64,000 bases of DNA from Cytophagales bacterium (GCA_013298125.1 JAAFJP010000002.1:209619-273618); one strand, 5' to 3'. Shown: positions 47,924 through 57,159, counted from the first letter of the stretch. Numbers and translations are program-made. The notes: generated by a model not told the origin, from the sequence alone.

Positions 47924-48343
47924 CTAATTTTTCAATGAATAAGCAATCGCATAATTCTTCATTTGTTTCACCATCGAAGCCAAACCATTTGAACGAGTTT
48001 GGGCAAGGTGTTGGCTCATGCCGATTTTTTCCATAAAATATAAATCAGCCTTGGCAATCTCTTGTGGCGTGTGTCCCGACAAAACTCTGATGAGCATATT
48101 GACCAAACCTTTCACGATAATTGCCTCAGAATCAGCTTCAAAAACAAGACTTTCATCTTCTTTACGAGCATTTAACCAAACTCTACTCTGACAACCTTTG
48201 ATGATATTATCTTCGGTTTTTTGTTCTTCGGGAAGACCTTTTAGTTTCTTTCCTAAATCAATTATATATTCGTATTTGTCTGCCCAATCGTCAAACAACT
48301 CAAATTCTTCTATTATTTCGTCTTGTGATTCGTTAATTGTCAT
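47924..48343 (-). CDS. sufE: Sulphur acceptor protein SufE
   Basis: 139 residues. Accepts persulfide sulphur from SufS on Cys51, seen in IIKGCQSRVWL. The family core LIRVLSGHTPQEI and the GMSQHLAQTRSNGLASMVKQM end are present. 11 bp from sufS. Cytoplasmic. Confidence 0.95.
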   Translation of the reverse strand: MTINESQDEIIEEFELFDDWADKYEYIIDLGKKLKGLPEEQKTEDNIIKGCQSRVWLNARKEDESLVFEADSEAIIVKGLVNMLIRVLSGHTPQEIAKADLYFMEKIGMSQHLAQTRSNGLASMVKQMKNYAIAYSLKN

Positions 48344-48354
48344 TTTCTAAAATA

Positions 48355-49587
48355 TTACAAAAGCATTTTCTTAACCTTGTGCAATCCCGCCACCAATCTA
48401 TCAATCTCCTCTACCGTATTATAAACAGCAAATGATGCTCTGGACGTTCCCAAAATATTGAATCTTTGCATGAGTGGTTGTGTACAATGATGCCCTGTTC
48501 TCACGGCAACTCCTTGATTATCAAGCAATACACCAATGTCTTGATGATGAATTCCGTCCATTACAAAACTTACTACCGATATTTTTTCTTTGGCTTGTCC
48601 GATGATTTTCAGTCCTTCGATTTCAGATAATTGCTCTGTTGCGTATTGCAACAACATATCTTCGTGGGCAGCAATATTTTCTTTTCCATGAAAAGCAATG
48701 TATTCCAAAGCAGTTTTCAACGCTACGACATCGGCAATATTGGGTGTACCCGCTTCAAATTTATAGGGTAATTCGTTGTAAGTCGTCTTCTCGAAAGTTA
48801 CGTCTTTTATCATCTCACCTCCACCCATGTACGGAGGCATGGCGTTGAGAATATCTTTTTTACCATACAAAACCCCAATCCCAGTTGGTCCATACAGTTT
48901 ATGAGCCGAGAAAACATAGAAATCAGCATCAAGTGCTTGAACATCAATGTTTAAGTGAGAAGTTGCCTGAGCTCCATCAATCAAAACCTTTGCTCCAAAA
49001 CTATGGGCTAAATCAATGATTTCCTTCACAGGATTGATTGTTCCTAATGAATTGGATACGTGATTTACCGAAACCAATTTAACTTTTTCAGAAAGCATAT
49101 TAGCGTAGGCTTCCATATCCAATTCTCCCAAATCTGTTACAGGAATCACTTTCAGTTTAATTCCATTCTCTTCACAAAGCATTTGCCATGGCACAATATT
49201 GGAATGGTGTTCCATGCCTGAGATGATAATTTCATCACCTTCTTTGATGAATTTTCTTCCGAAAGTACTGGCAACCAAGTTGATACCTTGCGTTGTTCCC
49301 GAAGTAAAAATAATTTCTTCGATGGAAGAAGCCCCCAAAAAATCACGGATTGCTTCACGAGAAGCCTCAAAATCACGAGTGGCACGTTCAGCCAATGTGT
49401 GGATTCCTCGGTGAATATTGGCGTTATCGAAATTGTAGTAATGGGTAATAGTTTCGATAACTGAGGTAGGCTTTTGAGTAGTGGCAGCGTTATCAAAATA
49501 CACCAATTTACGTCCATTAATTTCTTGATTAAGGATGGGGAAATCAGCTCTGATTGCTTGTATATCTAATGTTTCTGTGAGTTGCAT
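48355..49587 (-). CDS. sufS: Cysteine desulfurase SufS
   Basis: 410 residues. PLP-dependent release of sulphur from cysteine. PLP lysine K230 in VFSAHKLYGPTGIG, catalytic C368 in VAVRTGHHCTQPLMQRF (group II pattern). Other hallmarks are YFDNAATTQKP and NIHRGIHTLAERAT. Its start overlaps the stop of the DUF4160 gene by 1 base. Confidence 0.97.
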   Translation of the reverse strand: MQLTETLDIQAIRADFPILNQEINGRKLVYFDNAATTQKPTSVIETITHYYNFDNANIHRGIHTLAERATRDFEASREAIRDFLGASSIEEIIFTSGTTQGINLVASTFGRKFIKEGDEIIISGMEHHSNIVPWQMLCEENGIKLKVIPVTDLGELDMEAYANMLSEKVKLVSVNHVSNSLGTINPVKEIIDLAHSFGAKVLIDGAQATSHLNIDVQALDADFYVFSAHKLYGPTGIGVLYGKKDILNAMPPYMGGGEMIKDVTFEKTTYNELPYKFEAGTPNIADVVALKTALEYIAFHGKENIAAHEDMLLQYATEQLSEIEGLKIIGQAKEKISVVSFVMDGIHHQDIGVLLDNQGVAVRTGHHCTQPLMQRFNILGTSRASFAVYNTVEEIDRLVAGLHKVKKMLL

Positions 49588-49847
49588 TATTGTAAAGGTT
49601 CAATTTTTAACATAGGTTTATTTTCTTCCATTAACTCCCAGTTTTTTATCAATTCTTGTTGATGCAAAACTGCCCATTCTACTACTAATCCTAATGTTTT
49701 TGCTGGTAATTTTCCTTCTAATAATGCAAAATCATTGATTGAAATTACCGCTTTAAAATCTCCATAATGTGCATGAAAATGTGGAGGATTATGGTCATCG
49801 AAATACATATAAATTAGTATTCCGAAAAAACGACTAATTTGTGGCAT
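49587..49847 (-). CDS. DUF4160 protein
   Basis: 86 residues. Motif MPQISRFFGILIYMYFDDHNPPHFHAHYGD is the DUF4160 signature, with conserved DH-PPHFH-x-Y. DUF4160 and DUF2442 genes often occur as a neighbouring pair of unknown, possibly toxin-antitoxin-like, function. Here the pair is inside the SUF operon between sufD and sufS. It overlaps the DUF2442 gene by 14 bp. Confidence 0.88.
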   Translation of the reverse strand: MPQISRFFGILIYMYFDDHNPPHFHAHYGDFKAVISINDFALLEGKLPAKTLGLVVEWAVLHQQELIKNWELMEENKPMLKIEPLQ

Positions 49848-50118
49848 ACTGTTCTTTTTGTTTCCAATCTTGAAAACTGATTCCTAATAATTTTAAATAC
49901 AATGAATCAGGGCAAATATCTATATTTTCATTCCAAGCAACTGCATTTGATTCTTTATCAAGATATACTTTTTTGAAAAGACTATTTCTATCCCATTCTT
50001 CAAAAATGCCTTTGTGAGCAAGGTTTGAAACATCTGCAATGCCTTGTGTTCCATCTTCATATTTCAATGCAAGACGGTAATTATCAAGTCCTTGTACATC
50101 AATTAGTTTTGGAAACAT
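49834..50118 (-). CDS. DUF2442 protein
   Basis: 94 residues. YRLALKYEDGTQGIADVSNLAHKGIFEEW and AVAWNENIDICPDSLY are the DUF2442 signature. Partner of the DUF4160 gene, 14-bp overlap. Probably translated together from the suf transcript. Confidence 0.88.
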   Translation of the reverse strand: MFPKLIDVQGLDNYRLALKYEDGTQGIADVSNLAHKGIFEEWDRNSLFKKVYLDKESNAVAWNENIDICPDSLYLKLLGISFQDWKQKEQYATN

Positions 50119-50129
50119 GGTTGTTTTTA

Positions 50130-50390
50130 TTATTGTTTATTTAATCTAATCATAACCCCAAGTCTTCTCCGAGGTGTAAATTTACCAGTATATTTTAGGG
50201 TTATTCTATCATACCCTTCTGTCAAATCTCTCCCCGTTATGCAAACTTCCTTTTTATCTTTCGAATGATATAAAATATACCCTCCGAGTGTATGTAACCC
50301 ATTTTCGTCTGAAACTGGATTGCCCAATAAAAGCCATTCGTCAGGATATAATAACTTTGCATCTTCCATCGAAACATAAGAATTTTCCAT
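50130..50390 (-). CDS. Small protein of unknown function in the SUF operon
   Basis: 86 residues from the ATG at 50390 (MENSYVSMEDAKLLYPDEW). The longer frame begins at a TTG in a repeat-derived stretch. Sequence features are YPDEWLLLGNPVSDENG and GGYILYHSKDKKEVCITGRDLTEGYDRITL, a pattern I associate with a small uncharacterised family next to DUF2442 or retroviral-type aspartyl proteases. Third member of the insertion between sufD and sufS, 11 bp before the DUF2442 gene. Confidence 0.75.
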   Translation of the reverse strand: MENSYVSMEDAKLLYPDEWLLLGNPVSDENGLHTLGGYILYHSKDKKEVCITGRDLTEGYDRITLKYTGKFTPRRRLGVMIRLNKQ

Positions 50391-50464
50391 GAGTGATAGT
50401 ATTTTAAGGGTTATGTAACAACCTGTTTTTTTTAAGCTGATAGCCAAAAGCCAACTGCCGAAAG

Positions 50465-51778
50465 CTACCCCTGATAAATCTTCTCCTCAATCAAAGCCTG
50501 CAAATATTCTTTTATCGCAACAATCTCAAATTTATCAATCACATCTTGTGCGAAGGCTAAGGTCAATAATGCTCTGGCAGAATCTTTTGAAATACCACGT
50601 GCTTGCATGTAGAAAAGTGCATCGTCGTTCAATTGTCCTGTGGTTGTACCGTGCGAACATTTTACATCATCTGCCCAAATTTCTAATTGCGGTTTAGTAT
50701 TCATCGAAGCATCTTCTGATAATAATACGTTTTTACAAGACTGAAACGCATTTGTTTTCTGAGCATCTTGTCTTACGAAAATCTTACCATTAAACACGCC
50801 CGTTGACTTCCCTTTCAAAATCCCTTTATACAATTCGTTTGAATTTGAATTAGGTTTTGCGTGGTCAACGGCAGTATGATTATCAATATGTTGCTTGCCA
50901 TTTGGAATATACAAACCAAACATATTGGCTTCGGCATATTCACCGTCTATCTTGATATTCAGGTTGTTACGTACAAATCCACCATTGGCAGTTACTGTAT
51001 TTGCGGTAAAAACTGACTTGCCCGCTTGTAAAACCGAAGTGGTCCCGATGTGGTATGATTTATCAGACTCGTTCTGAACTTTGTAGTAATGTACATTGGC
51101 TTCTTCTCCAACCACAAACTCCGTCACGGCATTCGTAAACGAAGCATTTTTACCAAAAGAACGGAAAGATTCAGCAATTTGTACTTCCGAGCGTTTCCCA
51201 ACTACGATAAGATTTCTGGGTTGAGAAGCCACATTCAACGTACGAGCATCACTGATAAAACGTAATATTATTGGTTGTGCAACTACCTTGTTATCAGGTA
51301 CATGGACAAATACGCCATTCTGTGCAAAGGCAGTATTCAGTGCTGTAAAAGCATTGTCCTGATAGTCTGAATATTTATTAAAATACTGTTCAACTAAGGC
51401 TGGTTGCGTTTTGGCAGCTTCTGCGAAGGTCAAAATCTGTAATTCAGACATTGGACTTACGATAGTTGAAAGTTCAGTATTATAAATTCCGTTAATAAAA
51501 TATAGAATATTGCCTTCAAGATTCGGAATGGGCATTTCTTCTAAATCTTTCGCTGAAAAATTGGTTACGGCATTAAAATCAAATGCTTGATTAACCAAGT
51601 TTTTAACGTTAGAATATTTCCATTCTTCGTGTCTGATAGTGGGGAAACCCAATTTGTCAAAACGCTCCAAGGCTTGCTGACGAACCTGATGCACGGCAGA
51701 TTTTGCTTCGCCATTCATACGTCCTTCGGCAGTTCTGAAATCTGCGATTAATTGAGTTTTTAAGTCTGTATTGTTCAT
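50465..51778 (-). CDS. sufD: Fe-S cluster scaffold subunit SufD
   Basis: 437 residues from the ATG at 51778 (MNNTDLKTQLIADFR); the frame goes on upstream only to a TTG. Recognised by EEWKYSNVKNLVNQAFDF, FVVGEEANVHYYKVQNES, NNLNIKIDGEYAEANMFGLYI, NHTAVDHAKPNSNSNELYKGIL, FNGKIFVRQDAQKTNAFQSCKNVLLS and CSHGTTTGQLNDDALFYMQARGI. It partners with SufB and SufC. It could be mistaken for SufB, but the length and motifs are those of SufD. Confidence 0.93.
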   Translation of the reverse strand: MNNTDLKTQLIADFRTAEGRMNGEAKSAVHQVRQQALERFDKLGFPTIRHEEWKYSNVKNLVNQAFDFNAVTNFSAKDLEEMPIPNLEGNILYFINGIYNTELSTIVSPMSELQILTFAEAAKTQPALVEQYFNKYSDYQDNAFTALNTAFAQNGVFVHVPDNKVVAQPIILRFISDARTLNVASQPRNLIVVGKRSEVQIAESFRSFGKNASFTNAVTEFVVGEEANVHYYKVQNESDKSYHIGTTSVLQAGKSVFTANTVTANGGFVRNNLNIKIDGEYAEANMFGLYIPNGKQHIDNHTAVDHAKPNSNSNELYKGILKGKSTGVFNGKIFVRQDAQKTNAFQSCKNVLLSEDASMNTKPQLEIWADDVKCSHGTTTGQLNDDALFYMQARGISKDSARALLTLAFAQDVIDKFEIVAIKEYLQALIEEKIYQG

Positions 51779-51802
51779 GGTAATTTTTAATCTTTTAAGC
51801 AA

Positions 51803-52561
51803 TTAAACCGTCTCTCCCAACTCCTCCTTAATCCAATCATATCCTCTTTCTTCCAACTCCAACGCCAATTCTTTCGTACCTGATTTTACGATGCGTCCTT
51901 TATATAATACGTGAACAAAATCTGGAACAATAAAATCCAATAAACGTTGGTAGTGAGTGATTACAATGGTTGCATTATCTGGCGATTTCAATTTGTTAAC
52001 TCCCTCAGCTACAATGCGTAAGGCATCAATATCAAGTCCTGAATCTGTTTCGTCTAAGATAGCTAATTTAGGATTCAAAACTGCCATTTGGAAGATTTCG
52101 TTACGCTTTTTCTCACCACCCGAAAACCCTTCATTCAACGAACGATTCAACAACGATTGGTCGATGTTCACAATCTTCATTTTTTCTTTAAACATCTTCA
52201 AAAACTGCACCGCATCCATAGCCTCTTCACCACGATATTTACGCATTTCATTTACAGCCGTTTTTAAAAAATTGGTTGTTGAAACTCCTGGAATTTCTAC
52301 GGGATATTGAAAAGCTAAAAAAACGCCCAAGGCAGCACGTTCTTCGGGAGCAAGGTCTAACAAATCTTGTCCTTCAAAATCCACTTCTCCGCCCGTAACC
52401 TCATACGTATCACGACCTGCCAAAACAGATGCCAAGGTACTTTTACCCGCACCGTTTGGTCCCATAATAGCATGAACTTCGCCCGCTTTTACTTCCAAAT
52501 TTAAACCTTTCAGAATTTCTTTTTCTCCAATTTTAGCCTGTAAATTGCTGATTTTTAACAT
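51803..52561 (-). CDS. sufC: SUF ABC ATPase SufC
   Basis: 252 residues. Walker A GPNGAGKST (residues 34-42), signature GFSGGEKKRNE, Walker B LAILDETDSGLD, all as in SufC. Energises the SufBCD scaffold. First gene of the operon in this window; sufB, normally next to it, is not upstream, since the promoter is only 40 bp away. Followed by sufD after 24 bp. Confidence 0.97.
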   Translation of the reverse strand: MLKISNLQAKIGEKEILKGLNLEVKAGEVHAIMGPNGAGKSTLASVLAGRDTYEVTGGEVDFEGQDLLDLAPEERAALGVFLAFQYPVEIPGVSTTNFLKTAVNEMRKYRGEEAMDAVQFLKMFKEKMKIVNIDQSLLNRSLNEGFSGGEKKRNEIFQMAVLNPKLAILDETDSGLDIDALRIVAEGVNKLKSPDNATIVITHYQRLLDFIVPDFVHVLYKGRIVKSGTKELALELEERGYDWIKEELGETV

Positions 52562-52599
52562 TATATTGTATTATTTGTATTTCGTGATTTATTCTCCTA

Positions 52600-52630
52600 C
52601 AAAATTACGTTTTCCGCTTTTGCTATCCAA
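52600..52630 (-). promoter_or_regulatory. SUF operon promoter
   Basis: Minus strand TTGG (52627-52630), 19-bp spacer, TAATTTTG (52600-52607), matching TAnnTTTG exactly. About 40 bp before sufC. Confidence 0.7.
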
Positions 52631-52634
52631 GTAT

Positions 52635-52657
52635 TTATTTAGAACAACTCTAAGTAA
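52635..52657 (-). promoter_or_regulatory. Iron-box-like operator upstream of the SUF promoter
   Basis: TTATTTAGA-ACAAC-TCTAAGTAA, a 9-5-9 inverted repeat with one mismatch, 4 bp upstream of the -33 element. Same form as the three sites at the TonB receptor promoter. Confidence 0.55.
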
Positions 52658-52697
52658 TGAAAAAAAGTTTCTGAATTGTACTTTTCTTAGAATTCAC

Positions 52698-52797
52698 TTC
52701 TCTGTCATCCCGATGAAGGAGGGAACTGATATTTTCTCCAATGAAAACTATTTTTAAGTTAAACCTCAGTTCCCTCCTTCGTCGGGATGGCAAGGAA
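52698..52797. repeat. Inverted repeat of the TGTCATCCCGA/AGGAGGGA family
   Basis: TGTCATCCCGATGAAGGAGG and its inverse CCTCCTTCGTCGGGATGGCA frame a ~40-bp centre. A second copy is at 61259-61352. Confidence 0.8.
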
Positions 52798-52873
52798 ATT
52801 TCTTTTCAAATACTTGACATTATAAATAAAAAATTCCTAATTGCGAAAAATCAAAATTTTCATCAAAAATCTC

Positions 52874-54313
52874 ATGTCAAAATCTATTTTTGTTTCATCG
52901 GAAGTAAGCACACTGCAACGTCTTTTAATTCATAGTCCTGACAGCGGACTTGGAAAAGTTGTCCCTTCAAAAGCCCAAGATTGGTTGTTTGAAGATATTA
53001 TTCACCTCGATACCATGCGGAGGAAAGAGTATGATTTTTATGTAAAAACTTTGCTTTATTTCCTTGACCCTGAGAAGATTAAGGGTAAATTGTCAGAAAT
53101 AGATTCAGATGAAAACCGTAAGTTCTTCAAACCCGATAGCCCAGAATATTTTAATTCAGATAAAGTAATTGAACTACAAAAGTTGTTATCAGATATTCTT
53201 GAAAACGACTTAACACGCATGAAATTGGTTGCAGCTGCTTGTGCAATTGAAAAGGAATGGTACACAACGCACGACGAATTATTTAATCTGCCTCCAACTG
53301 AATTAGCAAAAACCTTAATTTCGGGTTCAACACCTACGGGAGAAATGCTTTTTCCACCTATTCCAAATTTCATTTTTACTCGTGATATTGGTATTACCAT
53401 TAATGACCATATTCTTTTGAATCGTCCAAAAAAGCAAGCTCGTACTCGTGAGGCTTTATTAGTTCAGTACATTTTCTATAACCACGACATATTTAAAGAA
53501 ATTCGTCAAAATTTAATTGAAATTCCTGACAATGAAACCTTATTTTTGTTACCCGAAGAACAAGCCGAAGAAGCACAATCAACCTTGGAAGGTGGGGACG
53601 TAATGATGGTAGCAAAAAATCATTTGTTAATCGGAATCTCTGAAAGAACAACTATTTATGCTGCAAAACAGGTCATTAAAATCTTATTTAAAAAGAAAAT
53701 TGTTGATAAAGTTACGCTGGTAAAAATCCCTAATAAACGTGATTATATGCACATTGATACGGTTTTTACGCAGGTGAAACGTAACGTGTGGGTACTGTTA
53801 GGTTCATTAGCAAAACCACAAGTTAATTCAGAAGATGAGGCATTGATTAATGCAGGTTTACTGAAATCTAAAAAGTCAGAGGAAGTACACATCGTACAGT
53901 TCAGACGTGGGCAGGAACATGAACCACGCACAATTGATAGTTTAGAAGAATTACTGACTGAAATTTCGTTGTACGACCTTGATTGTCAACCACTTGATGT
54001 GAAATTTATTTATTCAGGGAATAATGAATTTCCTTATGGTGCAAGAGAACAATGGACGGATTCATGTAATCTTTTAGCAATAAAAGAAGGTGTAGTCATC
54101 GGTTATGACCGTAATGACAAAACCCTCGAAGCCTTCAAAAATGCAGGATTTGAATCCGTGAAAATGGAAGATTTATTACAAGATTTTGAATCAGGAAAAC
54201 GCCATCCAGAGACGATGAAAGATACATTTATCATGCTACCCTCGGCAGAACTTTCAAGGGCAAGAGGTGGTTCTCACTGTATGTCCATGCCGATACTTCG
54301 TTCTGAGTTTTAA
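52874..54313 (+). CDS. Arginine deiminase family protein
   Basis: 479 residues from the ATG at 52874. Converts arginine to citrulline and ammonia. Motifs: FTRDIG with the Asp, EGGDVMMVA, HIDTVF with the catalytic His in MHIDTVFT, RGGSHCMSMP with the nucleophile Cys469. It is longer than classic ArcA (~410); extra segments are in the middle and just after MHIDTVF. No arcB or arcC is near; the next gene is CtlX-like. Cytoplasmic. Confidence 0.88.
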   Translation: MSKSIFVSSEVSTLQRLLIHSPDSGLGKVVPSKAQDWLFEDIIHLDTMRRKEYDFYVKTLLYFLDPEKIKGKLSEIDSDENRKFFKPDSPEYFNSDKVIELQKLLSDILENDLTRMKLVAAACAIEKEWYTTHDELFNLPPTELAKTLISGSTPTGEMLFPPIPNFIFTRDIGITINDHILLNRPKKQARTREALLVQYIFYNHDIFKEIRQNLIEIPDNETLFLLPEEQAEEAQSTLEGGDVMMVAKNHLLIGISERTTIYAAKQVIKILFKKKIVDKVTLVKIPNKRDYMHIDTVFTQVKRNVWVLLGSLAKPQVNSEDEALINAGLLKSKKSEEVHIVQFRRGQEHEPRTIDSLEELLTEISLYDLDCQPLDVKFIYSGNNEFPYGAREQWTDSCNLLAIKEGVVIGYDRNDKTLEAFKNAGFESVKMEDLLQDFESGKRHPETMKDTFIMLPSAELSRARGGSHCMSMPILRSEF

Positions 54314-54322
54314 GTAAAGATT

Positions 54323-54441
54323 GCACACGGATTTAAAGGATTAGACACAGATTAATTTTAAAATATTTTAGCGATGTTTCAGTTTATTTTCTCAGTTACT
54401 AAAAAATTAAATCCGTGTCAAATCCCTAAAATCCGTGTTCC
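54323..54441. repeat. Inverted repeat of the ACACGGATT family
   Basis: GCACACGGATTTAAAGGATT and its inverse AATCCCTAAAATCCGTGTTC flank an AT-rich centre between the arginine deiminase and ctlX genes. Confidence 0.78.
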
Positions 54442-54462
54442 ATCATCATATCACACAAAGCC

Positions 54463-55392
54463 ATGCGTTCACAAACAACTTCCAATATCCTCATGATTCG
54501 TCCAGTAAATTTTGGATTTAACCAAGAAACTGCCGAATCAAATGCTTTCCAAAACGCTGAATTTGGAAAGCAAAATAAAGATAAATCTCAACAAATTGCT
54601 CTCAGAGAATTTGATGAGATGGTCAATCAATTACGCAAATCAGGCGTGAATGTTATCGTGATTGATGATACGCCAATGCCTTACACGCCCGACTCAATTT
54701 TTCCTAACAATTGGGTTTCTTTTCATGGTAACGGTTCTGTGATTACGTACCCCATGCAGGCAGAAAATCGCCGTTTGGAGCGTCGAGAAGACATTATTGA
54801 GCAAATTTCAGCATCTTTTTATATTAATCGTAGAATAGATTTATCAGGATTTGAAGCCGAAAATAAATTCTTGGAAGGTACGGGTTCAATGGTACTTGAC
54901 CGTAAGTTTAAGATTGCTTATGCTTGCCTGTCCCCACGTACACACGAAGAAGTTTTGAAAGAATTTTCTATTCAAATGAATTATGAAATAGTTTCGTTCA
55001 ATGCTGTCGATGGAGCTGGCAAACAAATTTATCACACCAACGTGGTCATGTGCATTGGCGATATGTTTGCCGTGATTTGTTTAGAGGCAATTCCAGATTT
55101 GGATGAGAGATTAATGGTCAGAAATTCTTTGGAACAATCGGGCAAAAGAGTGGTTGAAATTAACTTAGAACAAATGAATCAGTTTGCGGGAAATATGTTG
55201 GAAGTTAAAAGTAAGACAGGGCAAAAAATGTTAGTGATGTCGAGTTCAGCATATCATTCTTTGACACCAAAACAAATTGATATTTTGGACGATTATTGTA
55301 CGATTCATCATTTTGATTTATCTATGATTGAAGGAAATGGTGGCGGTTCAGCACGTTGTATGATCGCAGAGGTGCATTTGCCAGTCAAATAA
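54463..55392 (+). CDS. Citrulline hydrolase CtlX-like amidinotransferase-family protein
   Basis: 309 residues. Guanidino-group-modifying fold (alpha/beta propeller): NILMIRPVNFGFNQET start, PDSIFPNNWVSFHGNGSVITYPM with the Asp-containing motif, EGTGSMVLDRKFKIAYACLSPRT, KQIYHTNVVMCIG with the catalytic His, and GGGSARCMIAEV with the nucleophile Cys299. NCBI-type naming is CtlX, which hydrolyses citrulline to ornithine in Francisella. Follows arginine deiminase by 149 bp (repeat only), so the two steps arginine to citrulline to ornithine are linked. Confidence 0.88.
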   Translation: MRSQTTSNILMIRPVNFGFNQETAESNAFQNAEFGKQNKDKSQQIALREFDEMVNQLRKSGVNVIVIDDTPMPYTPDSIFPNNWVSFHGNGSVITYPMQAENRRLERREDIIEQISASFYINRRIDLSGFEAENKFLEGTGSMVLDRKFKIAYACLSPRTHEEVLKEFSIQMNYEIVSFNAVDGAGKQIYHTNVVMCIGDMFAVICLEAIPDLDERLMVRNSLEQSGKRVVEINLEQMNQFAGNMLEVKSKTGQKMLVMSSSAYHSLTPKQIDILDDYCTIHHFDLSMIEGNGGGSARCMIAEVHLPVK

Positions 55393-55820
55393 TTTTTGTT
55401 AATGTTTTGTTAATGATTGAATCGAACGAATCCGAAAAAGTTACTTTTCTTAGGATATTCGTTTAAAAAACAGTTTGATTCACATATTAGCCTTTTGGGC
55501 AAAATAATATTTATAAAATCAATCCGTTAGTGCAACGATATTAGAAAATTCTGAGCTACTAACCTGAACTGTTTGAGGAGTATTTTTTGGCAGTCAGGCA
55601 ATTTTTAAGTAAATTTGGCAAGAAAATTGATAAATTATATCAGAAAATTAGCCTGATTTAAGTATTTATCAAGCATTTTAATATCAGCATTTTATTTAGC
55701 CACTCGATTGAAAATGAGAACATTCACGCTCAAGTCTTGAATTTGTGTTTGTCAATTTTTATTACGAAAGGCGTTTTCAAAGTTTCAATCACTAAAAATT
55801 GTTTTTTCACAACACAACCC

Positions 55821-57149
55821 ATGAAAAAAAGTTTTTTATTCTCTTTATTAGCCTTGTTGCTAATCAATACTGTTTCGTTTGCTCAGGAGTCTTTTGAAGA
55901 CTTGATGAAGTATGGAGTAACCCAAAGTAATCTTGGTAATTATTCACAAGCACAATCTGCATTTTCTAAGGCACTCGCTCTAAAGCCAGAGGATGCTATT
56001 GCACATTACAACAGAGCAGTTACCAAAGCAAATTTGAAAGATAATCGTGGAGCTATCAATGATTTTGATAAAGCTCTTGAATTAAACCCAAGATATGCCG
56101 CAGCTTTTGCAGGACGTGGACAGAGCAAAGCTCGTCAAGACGACCACAAAGGTGCATTGCAAGATTATAACAGTAGTATTGCACTTGATCCAGTTGATGC
56201 AAATACATATTTTGTTCGTGGTCAGAGCAAAATGAAGTTAGAAAATTACAAAGGTGCGTTATCAGACTTTATTAAATCACTAAGTCTAACACCTGATAAT
56301 GCTTTGGCATATACAGCAAGTGGTATTGCTAAACAAAAATTAGAAGATTACAAAGGTAGCTTAGATGATTTCACAAAATCTATCGAAATTAACAATAAAC
56401 GCTCTTCTTCATTTTCTGGAAGAGCCCAAAGTAAAATGAAAATGGGTGATTTTAAAGGTGCAATTGCTGACTATGGCAAAGCCTTAGAATTGACCCCAGA
56501 AGATGCAGAATCATTGTATTTTAGAGGATACTGCAAGAGTCAAATGGAGGACTATCAAAGTGCTTTGACCGATTTTGACCGTGCCTTAGGACAAGACCCT
56601 GAGAATGCAACCGCTTACTACGGAAGAGGTTTTGCAAAAAGTAAATTAGGTAATACAAAGTCCGCTATTGAGGATTTCAATAAAGCAATTTCTATTGGAA
56701 ATATTGAGACCAACAAAGTACTTTACTCTGGTCCTATCACAAAGCAAGTTTTAGATGACCTAAGAAATAATGTGGTAGAGCGTTTGAAAATGGCAGAAAT
56801 GTCACCTGAGCGTTCAGAGGTTTATTATAATCGTGGACTTTCAAAGGCTCGTTCAAGCGATGCAAAAGCAGCCATTGAGGATTATAATAAAGCAATTGCA
56901 TTAAATCCAACTTATTCGGAAGCATATTTTACAAGAGGAATGTTGAAGTCACAAATGGGAGATCAGCGAAGTGCAATTCAAGACTGCACAAATGCTATAA
57001 AATTGAATTCAAAATACGCAGAAGCCTATTATGTAAGAGGAATTATCCGTCATGCTTTGGGTGATACTGACGGTTGCAACGACCTTAGCAAATCAGGAGA
57101 ATTAGGCTATACACCAGCTTATGCAGTGATCAGAGATTATTGTAATTAG
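55821..57149 (+). CDS. Secreted TPR-repeat protein
   Basis: 442 residues from the ATG at 55821 (MKKSFLFSLLALLLINTVSFAQ, a clean signal peptide). The frame opens at 55737 but that part is not protein-like. About 11 tetratricopeptide repeats of 34 residues (pattern A-x-x-Y-x-x-R-G-x-x-K-x-x-L-x-D-x-x-x-A-I-x-D-x-x-K-A-L-x-L-x-P). Repeats 8 and 9 are separated by ~37 residues (NIETNKVLYSGPITKQVLDD...). Periplasmic protein-binding scaffold of unknown partner. The gap before it (55393-55820) has no gene I can see; AT-rich with no clear promoter. Confidence 0.88.
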   Translation: MKKSFLFSLLALLLINTVSFAQESFEDLMKYGVTQSNLGNYSQAQSAFSKALALKPEDAIAHYNRAVTKANLKDNRGAINDFDKALELNPRYAAAFAGRGQSKARQDDHKGALQDYNSSIALDPVDANTYFVRGQSKMKLENYKGALSDFIKSLSLTPDNALAYTASGIAKQKLEDYKGSLDDFTKSIEINNKRSSSFSGRAQSKMKMGDFKGAIADYGKALELTPEDAESLYFRGYCKSQMEDYQSALTDFDRALGQDPENATAYYGRGFAKSKLGNTKSAIEDFNKAISIGNIETNKVLYSGPITKQVLDDLRNNVVERLKMAEMSPERSEVYYNRGLSKARSSDAKAAIEDYNKAIALNPTYSEAYFTRGMLKSQMGDQRSAIQDCTNAIKLNSKYAEAYYVRGIIRHALGDTDGCNDLSKSGELGYTPAYAVIRDYCN

Positions 57150-57159
57150 GGATTTGTTA

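Noticed and set aside
50391..50447. TTG start for the 105-codon version of the SUF-operon small gene
   Set aside because: Leading codons come from a repeat-like stretch (AGCCAAAAGCCAAC words); the ATG at 50390 fits better.
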